In this document: positions 7,566 through 17,356 of the stretch, piece after piece | How the letters are laid out: the number at the start of each line of letters is the position of its first letter | Numbering within the stretch: the stretch's first letter is position 1 | Assembly (NCBI GenBank): GCA_041170585.1 | Contig: JBEDNN010000074.1 | Location: forward strand, 1 to 31,321 | Length of the DNA stretch: 31,321 nucleotides | Direction of reading: 5' to 3' | Source of the DNA: JBDLSY01 sp041170585 | Lineage (GTDB): Bacteria > Pseudomonadota > Gammaproteobacteria > Burkholderiales > Burkholderiaceae_C | Position numbers and translations under genes: made by a program | Notes under the pieces: model-generated | What the model was told of the DNA's origin: nothing | Seen by the model: the letters and a program-made list of their open reading frames with translations, nothing else | The model's database searches: none

Positions 7566-9302
7566 TTATTTTTTACTGTTAGCTGCCTTGAGTTTAATCG
7601 GTTTAGGCAGTTTGACACGCGGCGTTTGCAAACCTTCTTTTTCTAATTGACGGGTAATAAACCATTGTTGCACAATAGACAAGGTATTATTAACAAAATA
7701 ATAAATGTTTAGTCCCGATGGAAAAAAAGCAAACATCAACGCAAATACACCTTGCATCGCCATCATTACTTTGGCTTGTGTTGGATCAGGTGGTGCGGGT
7801 GACATTTTAAATTGTACAACCATAGTTACCATTAATAATGCTGGCAAAATATACCAAGAATCAGGTGCAGCTAAATTATCAATCCAACCTATCCAAGGAG
7901 CATTACGCATTTCAACGCTAGACAGTAACACCCAATATAAAGACATAAACACAGGAATTGTAAATAAAATAGGTAAACAACCCCCTAGCGGATTGATTTT
8001 TTCAGTTCGATAAAGCTCCATAGTAGCAGTTTGAAGCTTAAGTTTATCGTCACCAAAGCGTTCTTTAAGGGCTTTCATTTTAGGTGCCATATTTTTCATT
8101 TTTGCCATACTACGGTAACTCATTGCCATAGGCAGATACAACAGTGCTTTAATGATGACGGTTAATAAAATAATTGCCCAACCCCAGTTACCTACCCAAT
8201 CATGCAGCAGTTGTAGCACTGCGAACATAGGTTCAGCAATGATTTTGAAAATACCGTAATCAACCACTAAACGCAAACCCGGAGCAAGTGCTTCTAATGC
8301 CGCTTGGTCTTGTGGCCCTACATATAAAACAGCTTCGCGCTGGACTGATGCACCCACAGCCAACGTACCTAAAGCTTGCATGCTATTAACGCTGTATAAA
8401 CGTGTACCATCTAGCGAGCGTTTTTCCTCTAAAGGAATGTTTAAAACACGGGCTTTACGGTCTTTAGCAACCCATGCAGACACAAAATAATGCTGCACCA
8501 TTGCAATCCAAGCCGTCTCATTGTCTTTTACGACCGAGTTGTATTTACTAGCTACTTTACCTTTATCAATATCACTAAATTGAATTTTTTGAAACTTCTC
8601 AAGTTCAGTGTACACTGCAGGGCCTGTAAACGTATGTACTGGATTAGTAATGAAGTTGCCTGTACTAGAGGGTATTGCATGGCGAGTTAATTGTAAATAT
8701 AAGCTGGGTACAATTTCAGATGTACTGCCATTATTCACGACATGTTTGACATCAATTGCATAGTTGTTGGGGTTTAAAGTAATCGTTTTAGTGAGTTTAA
8801 CACCCTCAACTACGGCTTCTAATACAACACTATTTGCAGTTTGATTGACTATACTAAAAGTAGTTGCAGCTGTATGGTTAGGAAAAGGTTTGCCAGCAAT
8901 GCTACCAGCCAAGCCCGTTTGAGCTAAATAAGTTTGTTGCCCCGAATCCAACAAAACTACGTGTTTAGTTTTGTCTTTACCGTCTTTATGTTTGAGTAGT
9001 TCAGCCCGTACAATGTTAGCCCCAGCCCTAGACACTTCTATGGCTAAAACTTCATTGCTTAATTTTATAGACGGTAAAGTGCTTATTATTGAACCCGTAA
9101 TTAATTTGTCTGTTACAGCAGCAGCTGGGCTTGTGGGGGCAGCGGGCACACTATCACTAAAAGTATTCACAGGCTGGGTGGTAACTGGAGCAGGAGATGT
9201 ACTCATAAAACCAACTTGACCGTTATAGCGCTGCCATGCATCGACTAAAAACAAGCTAGACATTAAAAAAACAATCCACGTAGCGACACGGCGAAAATCC
9301 AT
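7566..9302 (-). CDS. yidC: Membrane protein insertase YidC
   Basis: YidC inserts and folds inner-membrane proteins, alone or with SecYEG, and subunit c of ATP synthase is a classic client. The 578-residue product is the long Gram-negative form. It has an N-terminal anchor helix (about residues 6-24), a Ser/Pro/Thr/Ala-rich linker (about 33-65), a large periplasmic beta domain (about 70-335), then the conserved insertase core with five helices (about 350-550). The core contains the cytoplasmic loop SYRSMAKMKNMAPKMKALKERFGDD and a positively charged tail. AGGA precedes the ATG. The gene normally lies in the rpmH-rnpA-yidD cluster. None of these genes is here. Confidence 0.98.
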   Translation of the reverse strand: MDFRRVATWIVFLMSSLFLVDAWQRYNGQVGFMSTSPAPVTTQPVNTFSDSVPAAPTSPAAAVTDKLITGSIISTLPSIKLSNEVLAIEVSRAGANIVRAELLKHKDGKDKTKHVVLLDSGQQTYLAQTGLAGSIAGKPFPNHTAATTFSIVNQTANSVVLEAVVEGVKLTKTITLNPNNYAIDVKHVVNNGSTSEIVPSLYLQLTRHAIPSSTGNFITNPVHTFTGPAVYTELEKFQKIQFSDIDKGKVASKYNSVVKDNETAWIAMVQHYFVSAWVAKDRKARVLNIPLEEKRSLDGTRLYSVNSMQALGTLAVGASVQREAVLYVGPQDQAALEALAPGLRLVVDYGIFKIIAEPMFAVLQLLHDWVGNWGWAIILLTVIIKALLYLPMAMSYRSMAKMKNMAPKMKALKERFGDDKLKLQTATMELYRTEKINPLGGCLPILFTIPVFMSLYWVLLSSVEMRNAPWIGWIDNLAAPDSWYILPALLMVTMVVQFKMSPAPPDPTQAKVMMAMQGVFALMFAFFPSGLNIYYFVNNTLSIVQQWFITRQLEKEGLQTPRVKLPKPIKLKAANSKK

Positions 9303-9486
9303 AAAAATTCCTACTTATCTAATTTATTGACCAAATGGCTTAAAGTACAAGTATATATTAATAAACATTAAAACATTAATCTAATATTTTAAACGGATAA
9401 ATTACAAATATATAAATATATGTTCATTTTATGTATAAATATGGATTCAAATAATTATTAATATTATTCATTTATTTATTGTGCAT

Positions 9487-11640
9487 TTAATTCGCTAAAC
9501 TAATTAAGTAGTTTTGCAGTGCTTTTTCTTGAGCCTGCTGTTTAAGCTGATTATCGGCTAACTCAACGTGCAACTGACTGTCTTGTGTATCGGCTTTATT
9601 TAACTCATTCATATAACGGGTGTGTGGTTCTGATTTAACAGGTACTGACTTTAAGTTATCGCGAATACGTTGTTGATTGTCACGCACAGTTTGTATGCGT
9701 GTACTAATAATTTGTTGTTCTTGCATCAAAGTATCGCGTTTTTCAAATAAAGTAATCATTGTTTCTAAAACAATTTTAGTATCTGATGACAACGCAATAG
9801 TATGGGGTGTTTGATCTACAGGGTATTTAGCTTTGTTTAATATATCACGTAAAGTCTCTACGTTAAAATGGCTTAAGTGTTCTACGTCGGCGTTACTGCG
9901 TGCTTGATTTACACTGACTTCTACTGTTTTTTGTGGTTGAGCGATTATTTTTTGACGGTAGTGAGTTGCTGTTTTACCTGCTGAATGGTGAGTCGTACTG
10001 TCCACTAGTGACCAACCTTCACCCTGAATAGGTACTTCTACCACGACTTCATGCGGTTCAGTATAGTTAGACTTTACTGTAAATAAGGCCGTATTTTCTT
10101 GGGCATATTCAGTGTGTAAATAAGCCCCCTTAACTAAATAACGCTTAACCTTATAGACCTCATTATTATGCTGATTAATTGAAATTCTTTGATCCAAAGC
10201 ATAAGCAATATAACGTTTATCGTTGGCGGGTAACACCTTTAATTGTGCATCACCTACAAATTGATTGCCATTAACAGTTGTCTCATAAATAGTTGCTGCA
10301 CCTGCGGGCATAGCATTAGACGAAATATTGTTTAATTCAATCGCTGCTAAAGGAAATTGGGTATTAACTGTTGGTTGGTACAACGCAAGCCGTGTAATCG
10401 GTAAATTACTTTGAATAATTGGAATACTTAGGCTACGCCCACTACTCACAGTGACGGGTAAACTAAATGTATAACTGGTGTGCGTATTGTCATCTTGAAC
10501 CATCGCTATATCACTGGCTGCTGTTAAGCTATCTGCTTGAGCCATGGTGGCTTCAGGCAAAGCTTCACTCTCATTGGTCAGCATCATTTTGCTGGATCTT
10601 AATAGCTTTGGTGCAGATGCAGCCGTTGCAACCATTGACGTGGGTACTGCTGGCATCAATGGTGAACTGGGTGTTATATTTTTATTTAATACGTCAAACG
10701 TGCCGTTGTCTGCGATAGGAATAATATTACCTGGTAATTCAACACCAACGTGAGGGCGGTTGTTGTAGTATGACTTATATAATTGCTGACTAAAGGCAAC
10801 AGGTTTGCCTGAAGTTAAACTAAGTTGTACATTAGCCCAATCTTGGCCACTCATGTTTTCAATAATAGCCCATCCTTGCACCTGTGCTGTATTCGTTTGT
10901 GCGTTCGGTAAAGTCAAGCGATAGGCATTTTTCCAAATCGGTACGCTACTGACATAGCCCACACGTACACGGCGTGTTGATGTTCCTTGGCTAACAATCT
11001 CAATGGTTCGTGCATCTTTGGCACGGTTATCGGCTAATGCAAGTAAAGTCTTTTGAATTTGTTCGCGTAATGCGGTATCTTCAAATTGTATATTATCGGC
11101 CGTTTCTAATATAAATTGCTGCATACCTTGTGCAGACATTAACATGACTTGATGTTTAGCAGGTTCTTTATCCGTTTGAGCTATTTTTTGTACGGACACA
11201 ATTCGCCCACGTATTGGCGTTTTACCCGTCAAAGTAATGTCTGCTCCACGTAAAGCCGCTAATAATTTTTCAGGTGATTCTAAAGCCGCAGCATCAAAAG
11301 GTAAGTGTTTGAGTGTTTGAGAAATAGGGTCTAACCCCGGCAAACTCACACCACCAATACTACCTTGGGCATCATATATAACTAAACTTTTTAAAACATC
11401 ATCTACTTTATCTAAAGCAACCGATAAGCTCAAAGTTGCATTGCCACTAACTTGTGCTTCATATTCAAAATATCCCACACCACTGGACGACAAGGACACT
11501 TGTTTTAGTATTAAAGGTACTTTTGGTACTTTTTTATTGATAAGGTCTGTATTGTTTCTGTCATTCAATACATCAGTATTAGCCAATACGGTTGTACTAA
11601 AGCTACCCAGTATTCCAATGACAATAATTATTAGCTTCAT
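9487..11640 (-). CDS. Secreted DUF4139 domain protein
   Basis: Conserved protein of unknown function with a signal peptide (about residues 1-20, cleavage after VLA). The opening of the mature part (VSLSSSGVGYFEYEAQVSGNATLSLSV and KVDDVLKSLVIYDAQG, about 48-93) and the central beta-rich part (VSYVSSVPIWKNAYRLTL-like region near 228-245, then RISINQHNNEVYKVKRYLVKG near 500) match the DUF4139 family as I remember it. The last 100 residues are charged and helical and probably form a coiled coil. A low-complexity, alanine/serine-rich stretch lies around 325-385. It stands alone, with 184 bases to yidC and 227 to the next gene. Export to the periplasm is likely, but no enzymatic role can be read from the sequence. 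Confidence 0.75.
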   Translation of the reverse strand: MKLIIIVIGILGSFSTTVLANTDVLNDRNNTDLINKKVPKVPLILKQVSLSSSGVGYFEYEAQVSGNATLSLSVALDKVDDVLKSLVIYDAQGSIGGVSLPGLDPISQTLKHLPFDAAALESPEKLLAALRGADITLTGKTPIRGRIVSVQKIAQTDKEPAKHQVMLMSAQGMQQFILETADNIQFEDTALREQIQKTLLALADNRAKDARTIEIVSQGTSTRRVRVGYVSSVPIWKNAYRLTLPNAQTNTAQVQGWAIIENMSGQDWANVQLSLTSGKPVAFSQQLYKSYYNNRPHVGVELPGNIIPIADNGTFDVLNKNITPSSPLMPAVPTSMVATAASAPKLLRSSKMMLTNESEALPEATMAQADSLTAASDIAMVQDDNTHTSYTFSLPVTVSSGRSLSIPIIQSNLPITRLALYQPTVNTQFPLAAIELNNISSNAMPAGAATIYETTVNGNQFVGDAQLKVLPANDKRYIAYALDQRISINQHNNEVYKVKRYLVKGAYLHTEYAQENTALFTVKSNYTEPHEVVVEVPIQGEGWSLVDSTTHHSAGKTATHYRQKIIAQPQKTVEVSVNQARSNADVEHLSHFNVETLRDILNKAKYPVDQTPHTIALSSDTKIVLETMITLFEKRDTLMQEQQIISTRIQTVRDNQQRIRDNLKSVPVKSEPHTRYMNELNKADTQDSQLHVELADNQLKQQAQEKALQNYLISLAN

Positions 11641-11867
11641 ATTAAATTTAAATATTAGAGTAAAGTAAAAGTATTAGAGTAAAAATATTCAACTGGTATT
11701 AAATCAACTAATAAATCACTTAAAAATTAATTTAAAAATCACTTAAGAGAATCTTCAAATAAAATTGATTATAAAGTGTTTATTTAAAATATTTATTGTT
11801 TGACGTTGCTATGTTAATATGATTGTTGTATGGCGGTATTTATTTTAAAATTTTAGATAATTATGAA

Positions 11868-12938
11868 TTAATCAAATGAACGCTTAAATTCTAAAAAAGC
11901 ATGGGTTAAAGCCTCTAAATCACGCTTTAAACGTACAACATCAGCTTCTAATTCACTTAAGCGTCCTTTTTCAACAGGGTGTGCCGCATCAGAATTAAGG
12001 TCTATCATCGTTGTTTGGCTGGTGTACTCACGGCTTTCGTTATGGCTTAAGCATTCAATATAGCGAATTTCTTTAGCACCAGGGGCTTTGGGCAATGCCA
12101 TTGCGTAAGGAACACGTAAATCGGCTAAACGCTCTAAAGTGGCTTGTACCGCTATTAAATCAGCAAATTTAACCATACGCTCGGTACGTTGTTTTATTTC
12201 TCCTAGAGTTTGTGGGCCTCGTAATAATAATATGCATAATACTGCAAGCATTTCGTCGTCTAAATTAGCCTGTTGATACAAACGGTGTTCATATTTAATA
12301 ACGCGCGCACCCGCTTGTTGTCTAGGGGCAATTAATTTACGCTCTTGTAATAAATCTAAAGTATCTTTTATCGCAGTTTCCGATAAACACAAAGTGGGTT
12401 CACGTGCAGTTAATTGATTACAGCCTAAAGTTAAACTATTCAGTGATAGCGGATAAGTATCCGGTGTTAAAAATCGTTTTTCTATTAACACGCCTAAAAC
12501 TCGCGATTCAAACACCGATAAATCAAATGTAGGTTTTGCTATAACTGGTTTAGGTGGTTCTATCACAACGGCTTGGCTGGCTATTAAGCCGTGCGCTAAA
12601 CCATATAATTTTCCTGCACGCGTCCCTGAACGACAAAATCCTAAAGCAGGTTTAGGCGCGTGTAACAAATATTCCGCCATACTACTGGCAAACTCATCGC
12701 CAGAACTACCCATAAGCACAGGAAAATGAATAAAATTTAATCCGTGTTCGGCTGCTAAAACGGCTAATGCCTGACTGGTTGGTTGTTCAATACCTGCTTC
12801 AAAATCAGGTCGGCAATTAATCAGTGTTTTAAAACCTTGAGCGGCAATATAGGCAATATCATCAGGCGTAATTTGTGCAGCAGTTGAGAAGTCATCGTTA
12901 ATAGGATTAATAATTAAGGGCGTATTGATATTATTCAT
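11868..12938 (-). CDS. DUF442 phosphatase-like domain fused to DUF480 (YceH-like) protein
   Basis: A 356-residue protein made of two families usually found apart. Residues about 5-120 match the DUF442 (TIGR01244) dual-specificity-phosphatase-like domain: GFKTLINCRPDFE near 35-47 and the active-site loop FCRSGTRA with Cys102 and Arg107. After a proline-rich linker (about 125-138), residues about 139-305 match YceH/DUF480, a pair of winged-helix domains: LSVFESRVLGVLIEKRFLTPDTYPLSLN, then LLRGPQTLGEIKQRTERM. A short C-terminal coiled coil (about 328-352) follows, as in YceH. No stop or frameshift separates the parts. Function is unknown. A phosphatase signal coupled to a DNA- or protein-binding module is an inference. 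Confidence 0.85.
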   Translation of the reverse strand: MNNINTPLIINPINDDFSTAAQITPDDIAYIAAQGFKTLINCRPDFEAGIEQPTSQALAVLAAEHGLNFIHFPVLMGSSGDEFASSMAEYLLHAPKPALGFCRSGTRAGKLYGLAHGLIASQAVVIEPPKPVIAKPTFDLSVFESRVLGVLIEKRFLTPDTYPLSLNSLTLGCNQLTAREPTLCLSETAIKDTLDLLQERKLIAPRQQAGARVIKYEHRLYQQANLDDEMLAVLCILLLRGPQTLGEIKQRTERMVKFADLIAVQATLERLADLRVPYAMALPKAPGAKEIRYIECLSHNESREYTSQTTMIDLNSDAAHPVEKGRLSELEADVVRLKRDLEALTHAFLEFKRSFD

Positions 12939-12982
12939 AGTGATGTTTTTTATATGTTTTTTATGTGTTGTTTATATTTAAG

Positions 12983-13024
12983 TATTTATTCGTATGTATT
13001 TATTCGTATGTATTTATTCGTATG
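12983..13024. repeat. Tandem repeat, three 14-bp units after mutY
   Basis: The unit TATTTATTCGTATG occurs three times without change (12983, 12997, 13011). It fills most of the 91-base gap between mutY and the DUF442–DUF480 gene, ending 6 bases from the mutY stop codon. It looks like a slippage array. Confidence 0.88.
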
Positions 13025-13029
13025 TATTT

Positions 13030-14130
13030 TTATAAATTAATTTGATTTGCTAACACTTTAAGTACCGCAGCTGGCACACCTTTTGAATTGACTTCATGCC
13101 AAACCACATACTGCCAAGGCTCGGGTAATTTTAAATGTACTGATTGTTCAAGGTTTAAATCAATACCCCATATCGTCCAGTTTAGTTGATAATGCGTAAA
13201 GGTATGTTTTAAATGAGGTAACTGCCATGGCTTTATTGGCGGCATTTTCTGCACACTTTTAAGCAATGTTAATGCTTGCTGGTGTAAATCAGTATCATTG
13301 GCTGCTTCTAAAAAACTAAGCAATCCGCCCCATAAACCATTAGACTCTCGCCTTAGTAACCATACGCCGTTAGTGTCATATAAAATTAAAGCACTACGGT
13401 GCTGTATAGGCAATATTTGTTTTGGACGGGCTTCAGGAATAATACTTTGTAAGCCTTTTTCTAAAGCAAAACAACCTTGAGCAACAGGACACACCACACA
13501 ATCAGGCTTGCGTTTATGGCATACTGTTGCCCCCAAATCCATCAACCCTTGTGTATAGCGGCGGTGGTGTTCAGGTATTACATAGGTAGTTGGCTTAATT
13601 AAATAATCATTGGCAACTTGCCATAGCTGCTGACTAACAAGCGATGATCCTGACCACCCTAATACCCCTGCATGGCGTGCTAATACTCGCTTAACATTGC
13701 CATCAAGTATAGCGGCACGTTGTTGATAGGCTAAAGACAATATTGCCCCAGCTGTTGATTTCCCAATACCTGGCAAGGCGATTAAATCGCTAAAATTATT
13801 AGGCATAATACCTGCGTGTTGCACGGCAATTATTTGAGCCGCACGGTGTAAATGACGCGCTCTACTGTAATAACCTAAACCCGCCCATAAAGCCAATACT
13901 TCATTAATATCTGCTTGTGCTAAATCTATTATGGTTGGAAAACGCGTTTGAAAGTTATCAAAGTAAGGAATGACTGTATTGACTTGCGTTTGTTGTAACA
14001 TCACTTCAGATAGCCACACGCGATAAGCAAAATCAGTTTTACTAAAATCAGTTGATTGACTCCATGGTAAATGATGTCGCCCATAAATTAGTTGCCATGC
14101 GACCAAACGTTGTGAAAATTCAATAGCCAT
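13030..14130 (-). CDS. mutY: A/G-specific adenine glycosylase MutY
   Basis: MutY removes adenine mispaired with 8-oxoguanine and works with MutM in the GO repair system. The 366-residue product has every expected element: catalytic Glu42 in SEVMLQQTQV, the helix-hairpin-helix LPGIGKSTAGAI (119-130), catalytic Asp143 in LDGNVKRVLAR, and the iron-sulfur cluster cysteines C204-x6-C211-x2-C214-x5-C220. The C-terminal NUDIX-like domain (about 240-360), with a final HLKHTFTHYQL segment near 308-318, checks for 8-oxoguanine. mutM is encoded two genes away with a dynamin-like gene between, an order I associate with Betaproteobacteria. Confidence 0.98.
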   Translation of the reverse strand: MAIEFSQRLVAWQLIYGRHHLPWSQSTDFSKTDFAYRVWLSEVMLQQTQVNTVIPYFDNFQTRFPTIIDLAQADINEVLALWAGLGYYSRARHLHRAAQIIAVQHAGIMPNNFSDLIALPGIGKSTAGAILSLAYQQRAAILDGNVKRVLARHAGVLGWSGSSLVSQQLWQVANDYLIKPTTYVIPEHHRRYTQGLMDLGATVCHKRKPDCVVCPVAQGCFALEKGLQSIIPEARPKQILPIQHRSALILYDTNGVWLLRRESNGLWGGLLSFLEAANDTDLHQQALTLLKSVQKMPPIKPWQLPHLKHTFTHYQLNWTIWGIDLNLEQSVHLKLPEPWQYVVWHEVNSKGVPAAVLKVLANQINL

Positions 14131-14190
14131 ACTAAATTGATTAAATTGATTAAATTATTTATTAATTACATTTATTATTTACATTTATTA

Positions 14191-16305
14191 TTAAACTGGT
14201 GTTTCAGAAATATCAGACATTGTTAAGGCTACATGTGCTTGTGTATAAGCAGTGTTTAATTGTTGCTTTTTAACTATCATTATTTGTAGTTCATCTTGTA
14301 TAGATTGACAAAAAAATGTCAAATCGTCTTGTGCCGTTTGTGTACGTTGTAAAGTTTCATACCGTTTAGCTAGCTTACTTTGATAACTTATTTGTACTTG
14401 TTGAATATACTGTAATAAAACATCAAACCAAGATAAAAAATCAATATGTACTTGATTACAAAGGCGAATATTTTCTTCCATAATTTGATGAATTTCTTCA
14501 ATTTTTTGATGCCGTTGTACTTGAGTTAAATGTAACAATTTTAAGTGCGGAAATAAATATACTGCACTGGGTTTATGTTGTTTAGCCAAGCGTTTTATTT
14601 TTACCAATGCTATATTTATGCTAGGTATAGTCGGCAAATCAATTGAATTATCGATATTAACGTTCAGTTCTGCTGACTCTGGATATAATTTTTGCAGCTT
14701 AAGTAAAGCATATATCACTATATTTTCAATCGTTTGAAATTCATTTTTTAAACTTATTAACCGTAGATGTGCAGCAGCCAATGCAATGGCTAAATGTTGC
14801 TGAATACTAGAAATATTTTCAGTTTTACAACTGTGTATAGCAATAGAAAAACTATTTTTTATATCATCAGGTAATACTTTATTAAGAACAATTTGAGAAT
14901 GAGTAATCACTTTTTGTCTAAGCCTAGCTACAATGGATTGTTCCATTTGCTCACGTCTTTTAGTGTCACTGATATAAGCGTGTAAGTTATACAAACGTTC
15001 TTTAGAATCTCTTAAGGTTTTTAAATGGTTTAAGTGTTTATTCACATCACAGATATCATTGGCCAAATATTTTGATAAAAAATGATAATTAGTAGTCAAT
15101 ATTTGTAGCACCTGTTGCTTCATATACAACTCACATTTTTGTAGTAAATGTGTACCCAAATTGGCTTCTAAATACCCTAGACGACTGCTTTCAAATAGTT
15201 CAACATTATTCGTTAAACGGGCAACTAAGCCTTGTTGTGCAGAGACAGCAAATATATTGCTTTGATTAATATTTAATAGTTCAGCATTTTTTTTAATTTG
15301 TTTATCAATAATGTCATCTACTTCATCTTGAGTACGTAAAACATCGCTTAATGTATCTATTTTATTCAGTATTAAATATTTATTTGAACTAGGTAAATGG
15401 CTTAAATAAGTATTCCAAAACCATTGCTCTAAATGTGTAACGCCTGTTGTTGCATCTAATATAAAAATAGCCCCGTCAATATTAGACAATACTTCATTCG
15501 TTAAGGCTATTTCATAACCCAAAGCATTTATACCGGGCGTATCTAATAAAGACAAGCCTGTTGCCAATAAAGAATGGTGTAAGTTAATACGCGCATAACG
15601 CCACAAAGGCACTTCAAATAATTGATGAATTTCGGTATTTATTAAATCACTATCAACTGTTTTATTAACAGTTTTATTAATATTTATTGTAGTAAAAAAC
15701 CCAAGCGATTGTGCCTGTGTAAAAGATAACTGTTGTAAAGTATTTGTTTTTTGTATCGCTAATGTTAAAGTATCGGCATTAATGACTTCTAAAGGGTAGC
15801 GTTGCCAAGCACTAGGGGTATTTAGTAATTCACCTAAAGACTGATGACAATCTACTTGATTATCATCAATCATACGGGTATCCATAGGCAATAATTCTAA
15901 ATAAGGTTCAGCATCAAAATCACAAAAAAATTCTGTAGGACACATAGTAGTAGGGCCTGCACTGGCTGGAACAACACGCTGTCCGTATTGAGAAAATAAT
16001 AACGCATTAATCAGTTCACTTTTACCGCGCGATACTTCAGAAACAATCGCTACAGTATGACGATTTTTAGTTATTTTTTGTAGCATACTTTTAATAGTAT
16101 CAATCATACTAGGTGTTAGTAAACCATTGGTATGTAAAGTATCTTGCCAAATATTTAAGGCTTTTTTAGCTTTTTTACGCCATAATAACTCGTCTATTTC
16201 TAAATTAGGTTCTAAATTAGGTTTTAATGAAGATAAAAATAAAGATTCAGCAGACATTAATAAAGGTTCAGGTGTTAATAAGGGTAGGGCATTGCTAGTC
16301 ATCAT
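14191..16305 (-). CDS. Dynamin-like GTPase
   Basis: A 704-residue protein with a dynamin-family GTPase domain. G1 is VSRGKS (91-96) in the context SEVSRGKSELINAL, where the usual first glycine of the P-loop is replaced by Ser89. G2 is the threonine pair in GPTTMCPTE (about 117-125), G3 is DTPG (255-258) and G4 is NKID (314-317). Beyond about residue 380 it is mostly helical, like the stalk of bacterial dynamins, and no strong membrane helix was seen. Two small in-frame duplications are visible (NLEPNLE at 30-36 and NKTVNKTV at 210-217). It overlaps mutM by 4 bases (ATGA). Bacterial dynamins remodel or guard membranes, and the specific role of this one is unknown. Confidence 0.9.
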   Translation of the reverse strand: MMTSNALPLLTPEPLLMSAESLFLSSLKPNLEPNLEIDELLWRKKAKKALNIWQDTLHTNGLLTPSMIDTIKSMLQKITKNRHTVAIVSEVSRGKSELINALLFSQYGQRVVPASAGPTTMCPTEFFCDFDAEPYLELLPMDTRMIDDNQVDCHQSLGELLNTPSAWQRYPLEVINADTLTLAIQKTNTLQQLSFTQAQSLGFFTTININKTVNKTVDSDLINTEIHQLFEVPLWRYARINLHHSLLATGLSLLDTPGINALGYEIALTNEVLSNIDGAIFILDATTGVTHLEQWFWNTYLSHLPSSNKYLILNKIDTLSDVLRTQDEVDDIIDKQIKKNAELLNINQSNIFAVSAQQGLVARLTNNVELFESSRLGYLEANLGTHLLQKCELYMKQQVLQILTTNYHFLSKYLANDICDVNKHLNHLKTLRDSKERLYNLHAYISDTKRREQMEQSIVARLRQKVITHSQIVLNKVLPDDIKNSFSIAIHSCKTENISSIQQHLAIALAAAHLRLISLKNEFQTIENIVIYALLKLQKLYPESAELNVNIDNSIDLPTIPSINIALVKIKRLAKQHKPSAVYLFPHLKLLHLTQVQRHQKIEEIHQIMEENIRLCNQVHIDFLSWFDVLLQYIQQVQISYQSKLAKRYETLQRTQTAQDDLTFFCQSIQDELQIMIVKKQQLNTAYTQAHVALTMSDISETPV

Positions 16306-17174
16306 ATTACTTTTAACGCGTTAGCGATGGGCTGGCAGTATGGACAAAAATAAGTTGCACGTCCACCTACGGCTTTACCCTCACGCAACCACAATAAAAT
16401 GGGTGTATTACAATAAATACAAGGCAAGCCTGCTCGACCATAGACCGCCATTTGGTTTTGATACTGCCCCAAGCTGTGTGCACCGCTTGCAAAATCATTT
16501 AAAGTACTGCCGCCTACATCTAACGCAGCTTGTAGTACCTGTAGTATTGCGGTGTACAAACGCTCACACTCTAATAAAGTGAGGCTACCCACAGGTTGGC
16601 TAGGGTGAATCATTGCATAAAATAAACTTTCACTACAATAAATATTACCCACACCTACAATTGCTTTACCTGCTAATAACCACGGTTTAACGGCTATTTT
16701 TAATCCACGGCTTGCGGTATACAGTTGCTTTGCATGGCAAAACTCACTAAACGGCTCAACACCAAGCCTTGCCAATAATGGGCTAGTAGGCAATGCCGTT
16801 TGTGTACCATTGAACCATAAAATAGCACCAAACCGACGTGGGTCGTTGTAACGCAAAATAATATCACCGCAATCAAAATCAACATGGTCATGCTTTTTTA
16901 CAAGGGTATCAGGTAATACATGACACAGGCTACCACTCATACCTAAATGAATCAGTAACCAGCCTGATGTAGATGAATTTTCACAAAACAGCAATATATA
17001 TTTGCCACGCCGTTCACACCGTACAACACGGGCTTGTGCTAACGTGGTAGGTAAATGGCTTGGAATCGGCCAACGCAAACGGTCACGGCGTAGCACAACC
17101 GTTTTAATAATACGTGTTGCAAACACTTGTGCTATGGCACGGCGTGTTGTCTCTACTTCTGGCAGTTCAGGCAT
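16302..17174 (-). CDS. mutM: Formamidopyrimidine-DNA glycosylase MutM
   Basis: MutM excises 8-oxoguanine and formamidopyrimidines from DNA and nicks the backbone. The 290-residue protein begins MPELPEVETTRR, giving the N-terminal proline nucleophile and catalytic glutamate. ERRGKYILLF (about 54-63) carries the conserved lysine, and GNIYCSE (about 180) marks the helix-two-turn-helix. The C-terminal zinc finger has two CxxC pairs (CIYC near 248-251 and CPYC near 277-280) in the setting GRATYFCPYC. It leads the mutM–dynamin–mutY group and is divergent from pyrC across a 182-base gap that should hold both promoters, though none could be pinned down. Confidence 0.98.
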   Translation of the reverse strand: MPELPEVETTRRAIAQVFATRIIKTVVLRRDRLRWPIPSHLPTTLAQARVVRCERRGKYILLFCENSSTSGWLLIHLGMSGSLCHVLPDTLVKKHDHVDFDCGDIILRYNDPRRFGAILWFNGTQTALPTSPLLARLGVEPFSEFCHAKQLYTASRGLKIAVKPWLLAGKAIVGVGNIYCSESLFYAMIHPSQPVGSLTLLECERLYTAILQVLQAALDVGGSTLNDFASGAHSLGQYQNQMAVYGRAGLPCIYCNTPILLWLREGKAVGGRATYFCPYCQPIANALKVI

Positions 17175-17356
17175 AAAATTTTAAATTAATTGATTTAACA
17201 ATAACCAGTAACCAGTAAAATGATTAGTCATCATACTAATATAAATACTATAACAAATACTATAACAATTAAATTTACATTATTGATATAAAAATATAGA
17301 AACATAAAAATATAAAGATTTTACTTATTACTTATTACTTATTAAATATACTTAAC

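Noticed and set aside
11802..11831. Stretch resembling the left end of the MITE (GACGTTGCTATGTTAATATG…)
   Set aside because: About 22 of 30 bases match, but there is no right end and no target duplication nearby. In such AT-rich DNA this may be chance or a worn relic.
17175..17356. Promoters in the mutM–pyrC divergent gap
   Set aside because: Several TATAAC-like boxes occur within short repeats, but none has a credible -35 at proper spacing on either strand.
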